64,000 nucleotides of DNA from Moringa oleifera. Lineage: Eukaryota > Streptophyta > Magnoliopsida > Brassicales > Moringaceae. The DNA lies in assembly GCA_021397835.1 (NCBI GenBank), contig JAJFZO010000799.1, positions 248,001 through 312,000 of the forward strand. The letters run 5' to 3'. A program made the translations under genes and the position numbers. Below are positions 37,119-48,730 of the stretch, one piece after another. Under the pieces are notes generated by a model. That model ran no database searches. It was not told the DNA's origin and saw nothing but the letters and a program-made list of their open reading frames with translations. Each line of letters opens with the position of its first letter. Position 1 is the first letter of the stretch.

Positions 37119-40100
37119 ACTTATTGTTCGATCGGTTATTCAAAGTCAGCAATTAGCTGCTAGATTTTGTCATGCAAGTAGAAGAAGATCGCTTCAAGTG
37201 TCACTGTGGCATGGCCAAATGTAAAACAATCCACCCCTACAGCCTTTAATCATTAAAATATGTAGAACTTTGAAAGATGGTCAAGGTAGCTTGCTTCCAA
37301 GGCACTTCACTAAATGCGCATGTAGTCATAATAGTTGGCTCATCACTACTTTTATCTTTAGAATAAGGCCTACGAGGTCTCTATTTAGAGATAAAACAAT
37401 GTTAAATGTTCTAAGGCATACAAAAGCTAGTGGTTTGTGAGAAATACCGATTTATCAATAACATAAAGTAAACAAGTTTGATTGGAAGACTAGAAAATAA
37501 AGGCAAGCAGTAACATACAGTGCCTTAACCTACTCGGTAGGGACATAAGTATTGACATTTGCTGAGACAACAACCTAACCAAGTTAAGCCTTTGATCTTC
37601 ATTTGAGTCAAAACAAGACTTTCAAGAATGTGTAAACTGACTTCATCTTTCAATTTCTACTACTAGTGAATTAGAGGGGCAGCAGATACTCCAAGTCCAG
37701 ACTGGACAGTGAAAGTAAGATAGTTAAGGGTAAACCTTTGGTGCATGATAAGTCAAATGTCAGAGTCACAGATGAGTTTAATAAAAAAAGTCATTAGCTT
37801 GATTAGCCAATGAAATCTTTTCCACAGGGAGCAGCATCAAAGGTGTACTAAAGGGGACACCTTTTACACATGGACCCATTGCTTTCATACTTAGAGAAAG
37901 ATCACGACCAAGTTCCCATCTTGATATGATCATGCAGCAGTTATGAAGGCCTCTGTAGATCATGAAATGAAACCTTAATGGAGCGAGCAACTTTGATCGA
38001 TGTAGTTGTGAGTCTTAGTGGCCTGGTGAATGCTTAAAGGATGAGATCTTAGAATGAGAATTCGACCATATCTAAGGGAGTAAGCCTTATCGTAAAAAAG
38101 GAAGGCAAGAAAGAATAATCTAGGGAAGGTAAACTAAGCGAGGGCTAACTTTAACCAACTAGATATTGGCCTAGCTTCCGTGTCTTCTTCTTAGTCTTCG
38201 ACTTTCACTAGATTCACTACTCCAAGTGAAGAAACTTGAGAGGAAGAATCCAATATTGAGGGCTTGAAGGGGAAAAAAATATGGTGCCATCGATTTAGCT
38301 ATTGGAGTATGGGGATTAGGAGATTAAGACTTAGGGCATGACATTAGATTAGGGAAATGCTCTTTTGAACGAATCCAAAGAAGAAGCTACAATTTCCATG
38401 CTTTCAATGGCCAAAAGGGAGGAGAGGAGTTTCAACATTAGCAAGATCCCCAGCTATTGCATCTATTGTCATCGATAGGACTAATTGTTCTTTCAAAATG
38501 GTAAGAATAGCATAGTTAAAGTAGGCCAAGTTGGTAGCCTTTTCTTCATCTCTTGGGAAAAAGGCAGTAGGATTAGAAAAAAGGCCTAATTGTTATTATA
38601 GGAATAAAGGTTGTTTCAACTCCTGGAGTAAAGAGAGAAGGGCTGAGTGCCAGTGGAATGCTTTTTAAGACTTACCCAGCTCAATGGAAATTTCTTTAAG
38701 CAAGATCCCACATTCGAGAGTCAGATTCTGATCTTACCTTCGCTCTATTGAAGGAAAGAGGCCACCAAACCAAAAGGGAGGTCTTTGCTTGCTTTTCGTG
38801 TTAGATATGCTAGTCTTTCTATAATAATTGCTCTAAAAATGTTTTCAAAAATAAAAGAAAAAGGTGCCCTTTCATAAACTCTTTTGGCTATTTGCTTGCG
38901 ATAAAGAAAGAGTAAATTGACCTGAGCCAAGTAGTTTGGCTAAGCCAGAAAGAAAGCATTAGATCCTCTTTGAGATGAATGTCCTAATCAAACTAGGTGC
39001 ATGGTCAATGATTTAGCTCAAGGATCAAGGCTTCAGGCTTAAGGCTTAAGGCTTGAGGCATAAAGGCTATTATTCCTTCTTCTTGATAGCATTAGTCTCG
39101 CCCTAGCTATAAAAAGGCAGCTTGATGGCAACTATCCTGCTTTGTCTGAAAGAATTAGAATAGAATTGCTTGGGTTCACTAGCTCTTTCTTTTGAATTCA
39201 TTTCAAATAAAGGAAGATGGTCATGATAAGGAAAGGCCTTACCTTATTACTAGGAAGGAGAATGAGAAAGGATAAAATAGGTCAAATTGTCTGCTAGAGA
39301 AGAAGCTCTTAAAGAATCAATCTAAACTAGATGAGATGTCAGTGCCATTAAACTAGCTCCCAGAACATGTTCAAGAGATGAGTATCTAGGTAATGATGTC
39401 ACCCTCGAGGGAAGAATCATTCCATTCACTTGAAAAACTGTTAAGAAGAATAGCTTTTTTCTTGCCTAATTGTGGCAAAAAAAGAAGAAAAGGCAAACTA
39501 AACTGATGAGAGGATAGAAGGGAATTAAGGAAAAGATAGACTTTGTCTTATCTCTTGTCGACTGGGAATGAATGGTAGCATGGCTTGAATAATGACTTTC
39601 CTTTCCTTGCATTAGTTAGTGTCGATGGTAAGCTTTCAAATAGAGAGAATGCTTTTGGGTATGGTGGTATGCTTAATAATAGTGAACATGCTTAGTCGGT
39701 ATCAGTCTTGTTCAAATGCTTTCCATAGTAGATTCCTTAAAGGGATTGACAAACTAAAGGAAGAATTCTTGCTTGAAAAAGAAGTCACTAGGGACTTGAG
39801 AAAGCCAAAATGCTAGATTTATCTTTGCCAATAAGAGGAATCGATTTAATAGTTTACGATGAAAGGCATAATCGAGAAAGCCAAGAAAAACTAAGCAATC
39901 TTGGAGTTGAAATCAATCCCAGACTTGATAAATAGGAGTTAGGTTATGACAAAGAAGGAGGTAAATTATGACAATCGTGGTAATCTATAATGAAATAAAG
40001 GAGTTTTTCACTTCTTAAGAAGTTCCAGGTTTTTTGTGGTTAGCTTAGCAAGACAGGTTATTGACGAAAAAAGCAAGGTTGATCCATATATCATGATAGT

Positions 40101-42363
40101 AGCTATCATTCAGATGGGCAAGATCTTGAGGGATTATGCAAGGGCAAAACACATAGGTTAGTTTGGGTAGATAACTCAGTTCAATAGCACTTCTTCCTTT
40201 TTTATATTAGACTAACTCTAAAATTTTTGGGCAATTTAAAGGTAAGAAAATGGTAACTAACTGCAATTTTCTTTTAGGCGACCTACTTGGATTTTAGCTT
40301 TATGTTTAGAGGAAGAAGCTTTTATTTGATCAGCATTTCACTTTTTGTCATGATCTAAGAGTTTCGGATTCGAGTAACCAGTTTCGAAACCTTTTTAGTT
40401 AAAGTTAAGCTTCGTGGAATCTTTTCCATTCCATTAATTAAATTGTTTGGAAATGCGAATTTGGCTTACTGTCCTATCAGTAGACATTGACTAGTTATTT
40501 CTCTTTGCTCTCATCTTAAGGTTGATCAAGGCAAATATATTAAAAGAGTGCTTAAATTCCACTGTTGGCTCATTCGTCATGCTATCAGACAAAGTCAACG
40601 AAATTCTGAACACTTATCTGTCTCTTAGGGACCCAATCAATCGACTATGAAAGAAGGTTTTCCTATATTGAAATAAGGCATGCCCTTTCTTCTCTATCGT
40701 ACATTGGTACTACAGATTCAAATCATTTTCATTCTGCTTTTAAGCCAGTAAAGTTTAGGTCTTCCTATTCTAGGCTGAAGGAATTGATTGTAGCGGCTAA
40801 CATTACCTAGATTCCGAAATACATGACTGTCAAAGTTGTTCCTCCAGAAATGGTGTTCTCTTTCTTCGAGGTGGATTTAAACATACAGACAGGATTCAAA
40901 TGTGCAACTTACGAGTCAGGCAAAGAAAACCTACAAGCTTGGTCTTATTACCTTTATTACTAGGCCAAAGAGGGGTAAGTGTAAAAGAAATAGTTTAATC
41001 TTAACCTACGGAGAAACTTAAGGTTTTCTTTATGATATTAAAGTATTGGTGTTAGGGTTAAGAGTGAAAAGAAGTCCATAAAGAGTAGCTTTTAGTTAAA
41101 GTCTTATTAATTTCTTTAATTCATTTAAGAGTTCAAAGAGAAAAAAACTAATTAATATTTACCTACGGACAAACTAAATTAATTTCTTTATGCTTATTAT
41201 ATGTTAAGGTTAAGAGTGAAAAAAGAATATTCTTACCAAGCCCTTAGGTTCTTTAAGAGGCATCTCTTAGATCTCCTAACTTATTAGCCAGATTCTTAAG
41301 GTATGTGAAAGTAAAATAGGCTATTTAATCTCTTTATACGAAGGCGAGTATAGTACGTTGGCTGGTAACTCTTACAACGGGTCAGCAAGGATGTAGTTAC
41401 CAGCACTAGTTTGTTCTATAGAAAGAACCAACTTAAAAAAAGGAAACACTTGCCCTTTAAGGATGATTGTTTAACTGGCTAAGAAACTTTCTCATAGAGA
41501 ATATGACCACCTAGAGATGTAACCTATTCCTATCTAGGGAAAGACCATTATTTACTTGATTGTTTTCCTTCTTCCATGAGGCATAGGAAGTGCTTGGCTT
41601 GGACATGCTTTCTTATGCTACCACTACACATCCTATGAGTCTTACTTTCCTTTCAGTAAGTCAGAACTCGATGGAGGATCAGAGAATCCATTCTTTACAA
41701 TAGGGCTAGCAGTATCTATTTTTGTATTGACTTGACCTATCGAATGGGCTTCTTCGTTGAGTAGATGTCTCAAGGGAACAAAGTAGACAAAATCTATTTT
41801 GTTTTTTGGTAAAAACTCTTGCTTCTTTGAGGAGCTCCCCACCACTTTATTTTTATAGGTAGCTTCCATCATCTATTCCTCTAGTAGATCCATTTCTTGT
41901 TTTTCACTCCTTATAATTAGAATTTGGTCCTTGCTGTTTTCAATCATGTCCATTTCTTTGCTTTCCTACTTTCTCTTTATGCCTTCTAATAGATTCTCTT
42001 CAAAGGTCATCTCTTGCCTCCAAATAAGGTATGGTACATAATTATCTTTTTCTGGTCCTTAACTTCGTGTATTTCTCAGTTAAAAAAGATGACAGGTGCC
42101 TTCCACACTCGCTTAGAAAGAAAAAGGCTCTTCACCACACACAACATTCTCATTATCCTTTCTTTATCTCTTTTGCCCCAAGGGACTTTGCTTCTCTACA
42201 TCAAGGTTATGGGAGTCGAAGCCCTCTTCGAATAAGTCAAATTTCTCTTTATATACCATACCAAAAATTCAACTTCATTGTTGTTCTACTTGGCTATACA
42301 AGATGAGTTTCAATATATTAAGAAAAAGCTAGTTGAAGTGCTAGAATAATTTTTACTTCTAGT
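37119..42363. other. Mitochondrial-type spacer downstream of ccmFn copy 2
   Basis: It matches 19,860-24,870 throughout apart from indels. About 270 bp at 39,930-40,200 has no partner in copy 1. No known gene recognised. Confidence 0.5.
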
Positions 42364-42750
42364 ACTTTTTAAATCTTTGGTTTCCTTACCATTTCCAACT
42401 AAGAGTTAACTCCATTAGGTAAGAGGACCACTATTGCAATTATTCAATTACTAATTAATGACTAGGGGACTACTATTCTTACCTTCACCATTAATATTAA
42501 CTTTCTTGTTGACAGAATGGCAAGAGGTGTAGTTTCGTTATATATCCCATCAATTGGAAGATGACAAAACACATCCATCACCCAATCATGTAAAGGCCCA
42601 ACTAAGGTCTGTTTACAATGGCAAAGACACTCATCTTTCCAGTATCTTATAGCTTGATTTTGAACTTACACCTAAATAAGACATTTACTAAAAGGCTTGT
42701 TTCATGTCAACCGCTTGTTTTTTTTAAAAGGACTCGTAGTTCTCCCTCTT

Positions 42751-42802
<52 letters not shown>

Positions 42803-43771
42803 TAACTTTTTGGTTAGATCAAATAGGTACTTTTATAAAGATCTTTCCACTCATTCATCATACTCAAAGTCAAAGTCATAGCATGGGATACTTGAAAAAA
42901 TAAGAAGAAATAATGTCACGATGGTGCTACAATATGGCAATTTATCATATAGAAGAATAGATCCTCGGGCCTATTCATTGACCATAAATGTGAATCAATC
43001 GACTACTATCTAAAAGAAGGTAAGTGGTTCTTCCATTGTTTAAGGGTAAGGGGAGAACAAATAACAGCTTGTCCAGCTCTCGTATTTCCCACGTAGTCCA
43101 TAAGTCAAACCAATGATTCTCTTAATTAAATAATAAAGACATTCTTTCTTCTTTTTTTTTTCAGTACGATGCTTTGTGCGCTAAGAGTGCATTATCGAGG
43201 CAAGGCAAAAATTAACATAGGATCATCATCAAGGCCCTTTTCTTCTTTCCATTATTTATGTCCAGTCCGTTATGTGTATGTTTTTTTAAGGCTTATCTAA
43301 GGCTTATACTCTAGGGCATCTAATTCCTCTTCTTTCTTTGCTATTGATTTCACATCAAGAGCTATTCCTTCTTGTTTAGGGTAATCAGATAAGAGATCTT
43401 CTTCTGACTTTAAGAAATACATCGAATAGGGGCCTATCCTCCATTCACCTCTTTATCTATAAAAAGCCCTTCATAGAGGAGAATGAAAGGACTAGGATGA
43501 GTATTTCTTAGATTTTGAGATTTATTCTCATCCTAATCCATTATGAAATTTTCAAAATCTATAAAAACATTAATGGAAAGGGCTCGTCATGATCTTCTCA
43601 AGGACCATAAGGTGTTGAAGTGGCATGATAGGCAGGGGATCCATAGGTTTTTATGAAAGGGATGCTTTTATCATGTTATTACTGAAAAGAAAAACTAAAT
43701 TCATCTATTTAATTCAATTTATCCACACTTCCATCCATTCCTTGAAAAGAAAGGCTAACTACTTACTAGCT
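42364..43771. other. NUMT spacer and probable 3' half of the trans-spliced nad1 intron 3
   Basis: No coding region recognised. By position, the part nearest 43,771 should hold domain IV-V sequence of the split group II intron that precedes nad1 exon 4. I could recognise only domain V/VI with some confidence. Confidence 0.45.
42755..42800. repeat. (AT)n microsatellite, about 23 units
   Basis: An uninterrupted AT dinucleotide run, the only perfect long microsatellite in the window. Open frames crossing it encode Ile-Tyr repeats and are not genes. Confidence 0.98.
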
Positions 43772-43847
43772 GGAAGTCGTATGAGCAATAACGTCCATGT
43801 ACACTTTCGTGAGAAGGGCGGTGGACAAAAATGGCCTTGTTGTACCT
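43772..43847 (+). other. Group II intron domain V/VI remnant (3' end of nad1 intron 3)
   Basis: The sequence around AGTCGTATGAGCAATAACGT, then CCATGTACACTTTCGTGAGA and AGGGCGGTGGACAAAAATGG, resembles the conserved domain V hairpin of plant mitochondrial group II introns (AGCCGTATG...CATGTACGGTTC). It lies just upstream of nad1 exon 4, where the 3' half of the trans-spliced intron should end. The hairpin is mutated. It is not a working ribozyme in this nuclear setting. Confidence 0.6.
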
Positions 43848-43922
43848 TATCTTATCTTCAATAGGGGTCTGTTCTTTTTTTTTTTTTTTAAGAGGAAAAC
43901 ATCCCAATATGATCTTAATGAG
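43848..43922 (+). pseudogene. nad1: nad1 exon 4 (nuclear copy)
   Basis: The 3' part reads CCAATATGATCTTAATGAG, coding the A-N-M-I-L-M-S segment of NADH dehydrogenase subunit 1. It is followed directly by GTGTAG, a group II intron 5' end (GUGYG type). Upstream is a damaged TCAATAGGGGTCTGTTC corresponding to the SMGSALFF stretch, with an expanded poly-T (about 43,875-43,889). The authentic exon is about 59 nt; this one is slightly longer because of the T expansion. The left boundary is approximate. Confidence 0.8.
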
Positions 43923-46744
43923 GTGTAGAGCTTTGCATCTAACATTTATTGGGCTTTCCTTTTTGGAAGCCTATGTCTCGACTTATGCAATAAACCCTGT
44001 TGGGTGAAAACCAGTGATAGATGGTACCACAAAGCTTTCAGAGAAGGGTAGCCTAGCGTGCAAGCACAACAATGAATTATAGTGAACCCTTAAATGACCT
44101 ATCTAAGATTAAGGGGGAGATCTTTAGTAATGGTGACCCTTTCACTTCTCTACAAATTGATGCATGTACCGGATGCTCATATGGGAAAGCCTCATAGCTT
44201 AAGTTCGGAAGCAAGAGATTATTTTAAGAAATCCTTTCTTTGTGATCCTCTTGGAGGGTTTAAACACATATGTGTGGATTGCAGGTGATGGATACAAGAA
44301 TGGCGAGTAAGTGGACAACATTCAACAACATTCAAGGATGGATGTAAACCCACTGGGCAGGGACAATCAATTTGGTCTAGGGAGAGGTGTCAAACATTCT
44401 TAAGAACTAAAAATACTGAGCAAAAAGAAGCCTTATGAGTCACTAAAAGGATGATAGGGGGTCTTTAATTATTAATAAAAGGAGCAAACAATGAGGTTTA
44501 TCCCTCTTTAAAGTATGAAGAAAGAAATAAGGGTCACATTTTAGACTGCTCACAGTAGTTCTACCAATAGAAAAGATCATGAAAGAGGCAATCAAAATGG
44601 CACTCCAATCCATTTATGATCCTGAGTCTCTACACACATCGCATTTTCACTCCCATCAAGGCTGCCACTTAGTGTTAAAACGAATCAAAGAATAGTGGGA
44701 AATTTCTCATTGGTTTTTAGAATTCGACATCAGAAAGTTTTTTCATACCATCGATTGACACTGACTCATCCTAATCTTTAAGGAAGAAATCGAAGATCTT
44801 AACTTCTTTTACTTCATTCAGAAAGTCTTTTCCACCGGACAACTTATAAGTGATAAGAAGGGCCCTTACTCTGTCCTATATAGTTTACTAGTATCGGCCC
44901 TACCGAACAATATCTACCTACATAAGCTCAATTAGAAGATAGGGAGAATTCAATAAAAGTATGAAATTTCGATTGTTCAAAGAATCAGATCAATTTTATT
45001 AAGGGCAAGTCCTATTGATGACTAAGAAAACTCTAAAGAAGAAGAAGCAAGCTTTAACACTCCCTAAGACAATACAGCCATCATTCTTGGGAGGTTAAAG
45101 AGCATCTAATGCAAAGTGGCCTTTCCTTTCCTTATTTCATTTTGGCACTCTCCCCTCTACAAGCACGTTTTGCCTCAAGGGCAACTAGAAAATGCCTTTC
45201 GTCCCACCCTTTCATTAACCCTTGTCATCTTCCTTAACAAGCACTCAAGCCTCTTTTATGTTACTTTTCCTCATAAAAGTCGTCTGGTTGACCTTGAAGG
45301 CCAAATTCTATGGTAGAGAATGTTGTAATAATTATTAGGCCATGAGAGACCTTATTAAGTATTGCAAAAGAAAGGGCTACTCATAGAGCTGGGCAAAAAG
45401 GTGATAATAGTTATCAAGTCAAAGAGATGCCTGGTCCTTAAGCTGGCCCCCTTAAAAACTCATTACTTAATAAGTATTTGTTACGCACGATATGCCAATA
45501 ACTTACTATCAGGAATCATCGGTGTCATAAAGCTTCTCATTGAAATACGAAAATGTATTGCCCATTTCTTATAATCCAACCCGAACTTTTGGGTAGGCTT
45601 GGTAGAATCAACAATAGTAACTGCATGAGGTACAATGGAATTCATCAGTATGATCATTCAAGAAGACTCTCCGAGGATGACTCTTATGTAACTTTTGTGA
45701 GGGTTAGAGAATTATTTATGTGTCAAGCACCGTATCCATATGACTACTTGCCATCTATGCTTTGCCATCCATAGAAAGTTTAAAAACCTAGATGATAATA
45801 TCTCGATCAAATAACTAAAGAAAGGGATGAACAAAATAGTGAGTTTATTAGACAATGTTTAACTAGTAAAAAAAAAAAACTTGAGTAAGAAGTCCCTAAG
45901 TGAGCGTATTATGGGGGATCATCAAGCACATCCTGCAAGGATCAAAGAGGATTTTGTTGTTACATAGTAAATCAAATGTTCAACAGGCAATCTCACAATC
46001 GAGCATGAATGTTTGAAATTTATGATTGTATACTCCTACGGGTGAAAAGGTGGCGAAAGAAGGAAGATGACACTAGTAAGGATCTATCCGCAGCAAATTC
46101 CCCATGCAAATAAAGGTGCCTATCAAAAAGATACTCTAAAGGCTTCGAGATTGAGGTCTTATTAGCCAAAGAAGACTTTGACCAATCAACATGGCCTACT
46201 TGATGAATGTTAGTGATGGAGACATTGTAAATTAGTCCATGGGCATTGTGATAAGTCCTATATCCTATTACAAGTGCCATGATAACCTTTACCAAGTCTA
46301 AACAATTATTAACCACTAGTTTGCTTGTCTATAATATTCACCCTAGCCCACAAGCATAAATCCTTAATATGGAATGCAATCCCAAAGTACTCTAATGACT
46401 CAAATATAGTAGATCAAAGTAGTAAGTCCCTTGCAGAGTTCCCCAACAACACATAGCTTGGGAAGCTCAAACCTATTGATCTGAGCAATGAGAAGCACTT
46501 AACTACTCATTTAGTCTTGTAGTTGTTTTTTCTATTAGTTGCAATGTGAACAAGCATTTACTTATGTGATTAATTGAGTAAGCTTACATTAGTTATCTTC
46601 TATAAGATACCTAGTTTTAGGGCTTTTGACATCGAAAAGCCTATCCTGCTTAGCTTTGCTATTCCTCATGACTTGTATTGTAGTCAACTTGAAAAGGGTG
46701 TGATAACACCACCTATCAGGCCCGATGAATAGTCCACGGAGCTA
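43923..46744 (+). other. nad1 intron 4, group II, with matR inside (nuclear copy)
   Basis: The intron begins GTGTAGAGC after exon 4 and ends just before exon 5. The maturase gene matR occupies its domain IV, the standard arrangement in angiosperm mitochondria where exons 4 and 5 are joined in cis. Its presence shows the transfer was DNA-mediated, not through spliced RNA. Domain V near the 3' end was not resolved by eye, so the 3' limit is set from the exon 5 reading. Confidence 0.8.
44579..46520 (+). pseudogene. matR: matR pseudogene (mitochondrial maturase-related)
   Basis: MatR is the intron-encoded maturase-related protein of nad1 intron 4, with RT-like and maturase (X) domains. The frame starts ATG-Lys-Glu-Ala-Ile at 44,579. 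Recognisable blocks follow in order: SIYDPESLHTSHF, WFLEFDIRKFFHTID, KGPYSV, NIYLHKLN, YEISIVQRIRSILL, then WHSPLYK (45,150), LLIELGKKV (45,380), LAPLKTHYLISICYARYAN (45,440-45,499), LTKGMN (45,815), SDGDIVN (46,214), SYYKCHDNLYQV (46,263-46,298) and PNNTHSLGS near 46,450. The RT YADD box reads YANN (45,491-45,502). More than ten stops and several frameshifts are present. The 3' limit is approximate. Confidence 0.93.
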
Positions 46745-47012
46745 TATCCTTACTCAGCTAGTACATGTATCTTACTCTCTCTAGGAGGTTGGCCGCCTAT
46801 CTTAGATCTTCCCATTTTTAAGAAGATCCTAGGCTCAATCTAATTTAGTATTGAGGTGATTCTTTTTTTGCTTTTATATATATCATGTAGCATTTCCATG
46901 ATATCATTGTGATCAATTGATGGAACTTGGCCAGAAAGTGTTCTTGCCTCTATCATTAGCTTGGGTAGCCCCCGTATCTAGTGTTTTGGTAATCTTATAA
47001 TGGTTCCCTTAA
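46745..47012 (+). pseudogene. nad1: nad1 exon 5 (nuclear copy)
   Basis: Translation gives [18 protein letters not shown], then FSIEVILFLLLYI, a damaged middle, and [13 protein letters not shown]...VLV, ending W-F-P and TAA at 47,010-47,012. This is the C-terminal membrane part of complex I subunit ND1. In-frame stops (TAA after LGSI, TAA before WFP) and a frameshift around 46,880 kill the frame. The length fits the usual ~259-nt last exon. The 5' boundary is approximate. Confidence 0.9.
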
Positions 47013-47879
47013 TTATGTACAAAGAGTTACTCTTTTAAGGAATGTTTGAAGTAGGCTAGTCCTAAAAAATGCCCATTTATTTATCATTAAAGCTATAAAT
47101 CTTCCTTACCTATTCGTAGGAACTCAATAAAGTGGCCAGTAAGCCAAGAGGTAGAGAGGTCTGATAATGCAGAAAGCAAAGAAAAGCAATAAAGTTATGT
47201 TGAACGGATGAAAAGCTATAACAAAAGGGGTAGTTACCTGCAATGGGACCATTGCATGGGGGATCTAAGGCAAACAAAGATGGATAATTCAAAGAAAGCA
47301 CCACATGCGAAACAATAGATTATATCAGCTCAAACACCCCATTGGGATGAGGGTTATTTTCTAACTCTAGTTTACCACTGGAAGTTCAATGGGAGGAAGT
47401 GTACAGTATACAATTTGCGATCCTATTGTCATTTGCATATGTGTAAGCCTTAAACATCTTCCTTCCTTGTATGTAAGTGCTTTAAAGAGAGTGAAGTACT
47501 CTCAAATGGGAGGACCAAACAGCTTTGTTTTAAAGTTTGAATTTTTGACTTTTAATTAACACTTTCAATTATGAGTAAAACTAACTATAAGCCAATTTTT
47601 ATTTAACAAGAATGCGAGTTTTAAATCCCTTAAATTGTGTTGTGACTTTCAAGCTCCTTTATTATTCTTTTAAGATAGGATGCTTTAGAGTTTGCATCGT
47701 TTACTACTTTCAAGTCTCTTTATTAGTACGGTTGTTAGGAATCAATCTCCTTTGAAAGCGAACCACTAATAATCAATGGCCAGATTGAAATCTATGGGAT
47801 TTAAAGATCCTTCTTGAATAAAATGATTAATCGTAAGGTCAAACCTTTAATTCATATTTATCAAGACATGTTAATGTAA
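47013..47879. other. Unassigned DNA between nad1 exon 5 and the retroelement remnant
   Basis: No gene recognised. The mitochondrial-like texture fades at about 47.5 kb, which may be the NUMT's right edge. A short - strand frame at 47,110-47,304 has no recognisable motif. Confidence 0.4.
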
Positions 47880-48175
47880 TGAAAAATAAATCAATAACTA
47901 TATTTTAGATCAAGGGCTTACTGACAATAAAATGCCATTAGAAGTAGCAAAATTAGGCATAGATTATGCTATCAATTAGACTGTTAAACCTTATTATCAA
48001 TTAGATTTTGGTATAGTTAAGATCCTTGGAAAAATCAAGGGCAAAGAAAAACACTTTAAAGAAAAAAAAGATGTTAATAATATGAGCAACTATACCAATG
48101 ACCTATGAAATGCTTTTAGGTAAACAGTTGACATATCATTAAGATACACTAATCTCTTGTGAGATAAAAATATGC
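47880..48175 (+). pseudogene. Degenerate retroelement aspartic protease-like segment
   Basis: The translation shows ILDQGLTDNKMPLEVAKLGI (D codon at 47,908-47,910). This resembles the plant retroelement pattern aMlDxGSxxNxMPLxvAxxLG, with D-Q-G in place of D-S/T-G. Further on come QLDFGIVKILGKIKG and, after a frameshift, IPMTYEMLLGKQL, similar to the closing LLGRxW motif. Stops interrupt it. The large CACTA element is inserted a few bases downstream. The family call is tentative. Confidence 0.4.
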
Positions 48176-48184
48176 AGTTATCTT

Positions 48185-48187
48185 AAT
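48185..48187. repeat. 3-bp target site duplication AAT (pair at 58,256-58,258)
   Basis: The same triplet lies immediately outside both ends of the CACTA element, as the superfamily requires. It places the insertion site and shows that 48,187 and 58,259 were neighbours before insertion. Confidence 0.85.
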
Positions 48188-48204
48188 CACCACAAGAAAA
48201 ACTA

Positions 48205-48400
48205 TTTTTAATGGCAGCATTTTATGATGGTCTTTTATGACTGTCATTAAAAAATCGAATACATGACCATCTTGAAAGATCGTCATAAAAAAAACGCAAC
48301 ATATATGACAGTCTTAAGAGATCGTAATAAAAAGCATAACTTATATGATGGTTTTGAGGAACCATCATAAAAAAGCTATAATTAAAAAAAAAATTGTGAT
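48205..48400. repeat. Left subterminal repeats of the large CACTA element
   Basis: Alternating TATGATGGTC / GACTGTCAT / GATCGTCATAAAAA motifs in direct and inverted order, ending near 48,375. In CACTA elements such motifs are transposase-binding sites. Confidence 0.8.
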
Positions 48401-48404
48401 GGAG

Positions 48405-48730
48405 ACTCAAACCCAATCTCTTCAAGAGAGACTGATAAATGTCATTGCCATCCAATCTAAAGAAACCATGTGATGTGTTTTTTTTTATGATTTTATTTTT
48501 AATTTAAATATTTGATTGAAAAGGCAAACCAATGGATTCAAACCCAGGTCCTGTTGGAAATTATATCACATTTACAATCATTCTAAAATTGATTTTGGTT
48601 AATTATGTTGTTTGTTTAATAAAAGATGTGTTTGAATTATTTTGAGAAAAAAGCAAGAGTGCCGACTTGAACCCAAGCTGTCTTAGTTAATTTATGAGAC
48701 TTTACCACTCGGTCAATGGAAATCTTGTGC
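48405..48730. repeat. Three degenerate units with a tRNA T-arm-like motif
   Basis: Units near 48,405-48,460, 48,530-48,560 and 48,660-48,725 each contain a TTCAAACCCAGG/CTTGAACCCAAG/CTCAAACCCAATC motif followed, in two of them, by a TTACCACTCGGTCAATGG-like stretch. The motif resembles the complement of a T-arm (GGTTCGAATCC), but no whole tRNA folds by eye. Similar tracts are known inside plant CACTA elements. Confidence 0.5.

Larger units (their letters stand above)
35221..42363 (+). repeat. Segmental duplication, copy 2 (NUMT, contains ccmFn)
   Basis: This is the direct-orientation counterpart of 17,913-24,870, with landmarks in the same order: the ccmFn start at 36,059, the ccmFn end at 37,118, the shared frames at 39,619 and 42,031, and the loss of homology just after 42,360. 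Its left edge coincides with the CACTA-like remnant. To its right, 1.5 kb later, lies the nad1-matR block. Confidence 0.9.

Noticed and set aside
42618..42903. Two overlapping open frames with Ile-Tyr runs
   Set aside because: They owe their length to the (AT)n microsatellite.
43625..43864. 79-codon open frame before nad1 exon 4
   Set aside because: It overlaps the group II intron domain V/VI remnant and is better explained as structured intron sequence.
44094..44288. 64-codon open frame ahead of matR
   Set aside because: It lies in the intron upstream of the matR start, and I see no match to the maturase; treated as intron sequence.
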